DNA of 14,332 bases from an uncultured Collinsella sp. Lineage in GTDB: Bacteria; Actinomycetota; Coriobacteriia; Coriobacteriales; Coriobacteriaceae. Numbering within the stretch: position 1 is the stretch's first letter; the number at the start of each line of letters is the position of its first letter. The position numbers and the translations under genes are program-made. Below are positions 13,977-14,332 of this stretch, in pieces. The DNA lies in contig CAKUHP010000033.1 in assembly GCA_934658705.1 (NCBI GenBank), positions 1 through 14,332 on the forward strand, written 5' to 3'. The notes beneath the pieces were generated by a model that worked only from the letters and a program-made list of their open reading frames with translations, made no database searches and had not been told where the DNA came from.

Positions 13977-14077
13977 ATCCCGCTGGGGGCACCACAACAT
14001 TTGAGAAGCCCGTTGCCAATTCGGTGACGGGCCTTTCGCTACCCATGCGCCGGGATTCGAACCCGACAGGGTGCGGA
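13977..14077 (+). repeat. Copy 2 of the tRNA 3'-end block, without a tRNA body
   Basis: Positions 13977-13994 repeat the last 18 nt of tRNA-Glu exactly. 14038-14077 matches 13850-13889 at 38 of 40 positions, with one change breaking the outer pair of the T-arm-like motif. The 87 bp before it (13890-13976) does not fold as a tRNA. It contains a hairpin built on TGGAAA (13894-13899) and TTTTCCA (13909-13915), then a purine/GC-rich tract. The copy looks like the scar of a tandem tRNA loss or of repeated integrase-mediated events. Confidence 0.7.
14006..14037 (+). terminator. Duplicated terminator hairpin in copy 2
   Basis: GCCCGTTGCC (14008-14017) pairs with GGTGACGGGC (14023-14032) over AATTC. 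The 3' arm and loop differ from copy 1, yet all ten pairs are kept with wobble or compensating changes. The U-run has decayed to CTTTC, so termination is probably weaker. No RNA gene now precedes it. Confidence 0.5.
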
Positions 14078-14101
14078 TCGTGCTCCCTCCTCCTAAGGCC
14101 T

Positions 14102-14321
14102 GTGGGCAAAAAATGGCAAATATGAGTACTGTTACTATTTTGGTAACAGCGATTTCATGCCTTCAGAAGGCGATTTTGACCTCAAAACATCCTATGACGA
14201 CAGGATTGCAGGAGTTTATCAGCTGAGTACTTGGACATATGTTGCATAATACGACATATTTTGCAAAAAAGTAATGTTACAGGTCTTGTGACAGTACTCA
14301 TATTTGGCATTTTTTGCCCAC
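14102..14321. mobile_element. 220-bp MITE-like element with 34-bp terminal inverted repeats
   Basis: The left end (14102-14135, starting GTGGGCAAAAAATGGCAAAT) and the reverse complement of the right end (14288-14321) agree at 32 of 34 positions. The interior is AT-rich and encodes no protein. It has a small hairpin GCCTT-CAG-AAGGC (14159-14171), an inverted pair GTTAC/GTAAC next to the left end, and a 13-bp direct repeat with one mismatch (GACATATGTTGCA at 14234 and GACATATTTTGCA at 14253). No clear target-site duplication flanks it. It is best read as a non-autonomous transposon or a palindromic structural repeat; the source transposase is not in this window. Confidence 0.65.
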
Positions 14322-14332
14322 GACCCTTTATG

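Noticed and set aside
13807..14109. Minus- and plus-strand frames of 60-120 codons across the tRNA-Glu region
   Set aside because: They translate tRNA, terminator and duplicated tRNA fragments (for example repeated PAGFESRRMGS), so they are artefacts.

Overview
The window looks like a chromosomal segment of a high-GC, anaerobic, gut-type actinobacterium of the Coriobacteriia, most likely Collinsella or a close relative. The reasons are the strong G/C bias at third codon positions, a MurT/GatD peptidoglycan-amidation gene, fermentative metal-dependent dehydrogenases, and AT-rich interspersed repeats set in GC-rich DNA, including a GGGGACAGGTACCTTTGTGG-type hairpin that I associate from memory with coriobacterial genomes. 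The genus is an inference; no search was run.

Layout. At 1-993 (+) lies an L-asparaginase gene cut by the window edge. At 994-1314 is a non-coding stretch with a degenerate inverted-repeat element and a near-consensus minus-strand promoter. At 1315-1999 a small XRE-type regulator (-) and an unrecognised 129-residue gene (+) diverge from a perfect 26-bp palindrome. At 2009-3480 (-) are the ATPase YchF gene and, 11 bp downstream, a DUF1648-type membrane protein gene. At 3594-8587 (-) is a redox block: an Fe-type alcohol dehydrogenase, a canonical glycerol dehydrogenase, a divergent glycerol dehydrogenase paralogue and a multi-cluster 4Fe-4S protein. Terminators and an inverted-repeat operator candidate separate these genes, so each is probably controlled on its own. 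About 500 bp without a convincing gene follows.

At 9088-13430 (+) two overlapping, mutually paralogous TPR/ST7-like genes precede a single gene encoding MurT fused to GatD, the enzyme pair that amidates D-glutamate of lipid II. The three probably form one transcription unit, which suggests, without proving, a link between the helical-repeat proteins and cell-envelope synthesis.

From 13431 to the end there is no protein gene. It holds a terminator hairpin, an array of four 15-bp elements in alternating orientation spaced exactly 40 bp apart, a tRNA-Glu(TTC) with promoter and terminator, a partial tandem duplication of the tRNA 3' end plus terminator plus inverted T-arm-like motif, and a 220-bp MITE-like element with 34-bp terminal inverted repeats. 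This end of the window looks like an integration or rearrangement hot spot.
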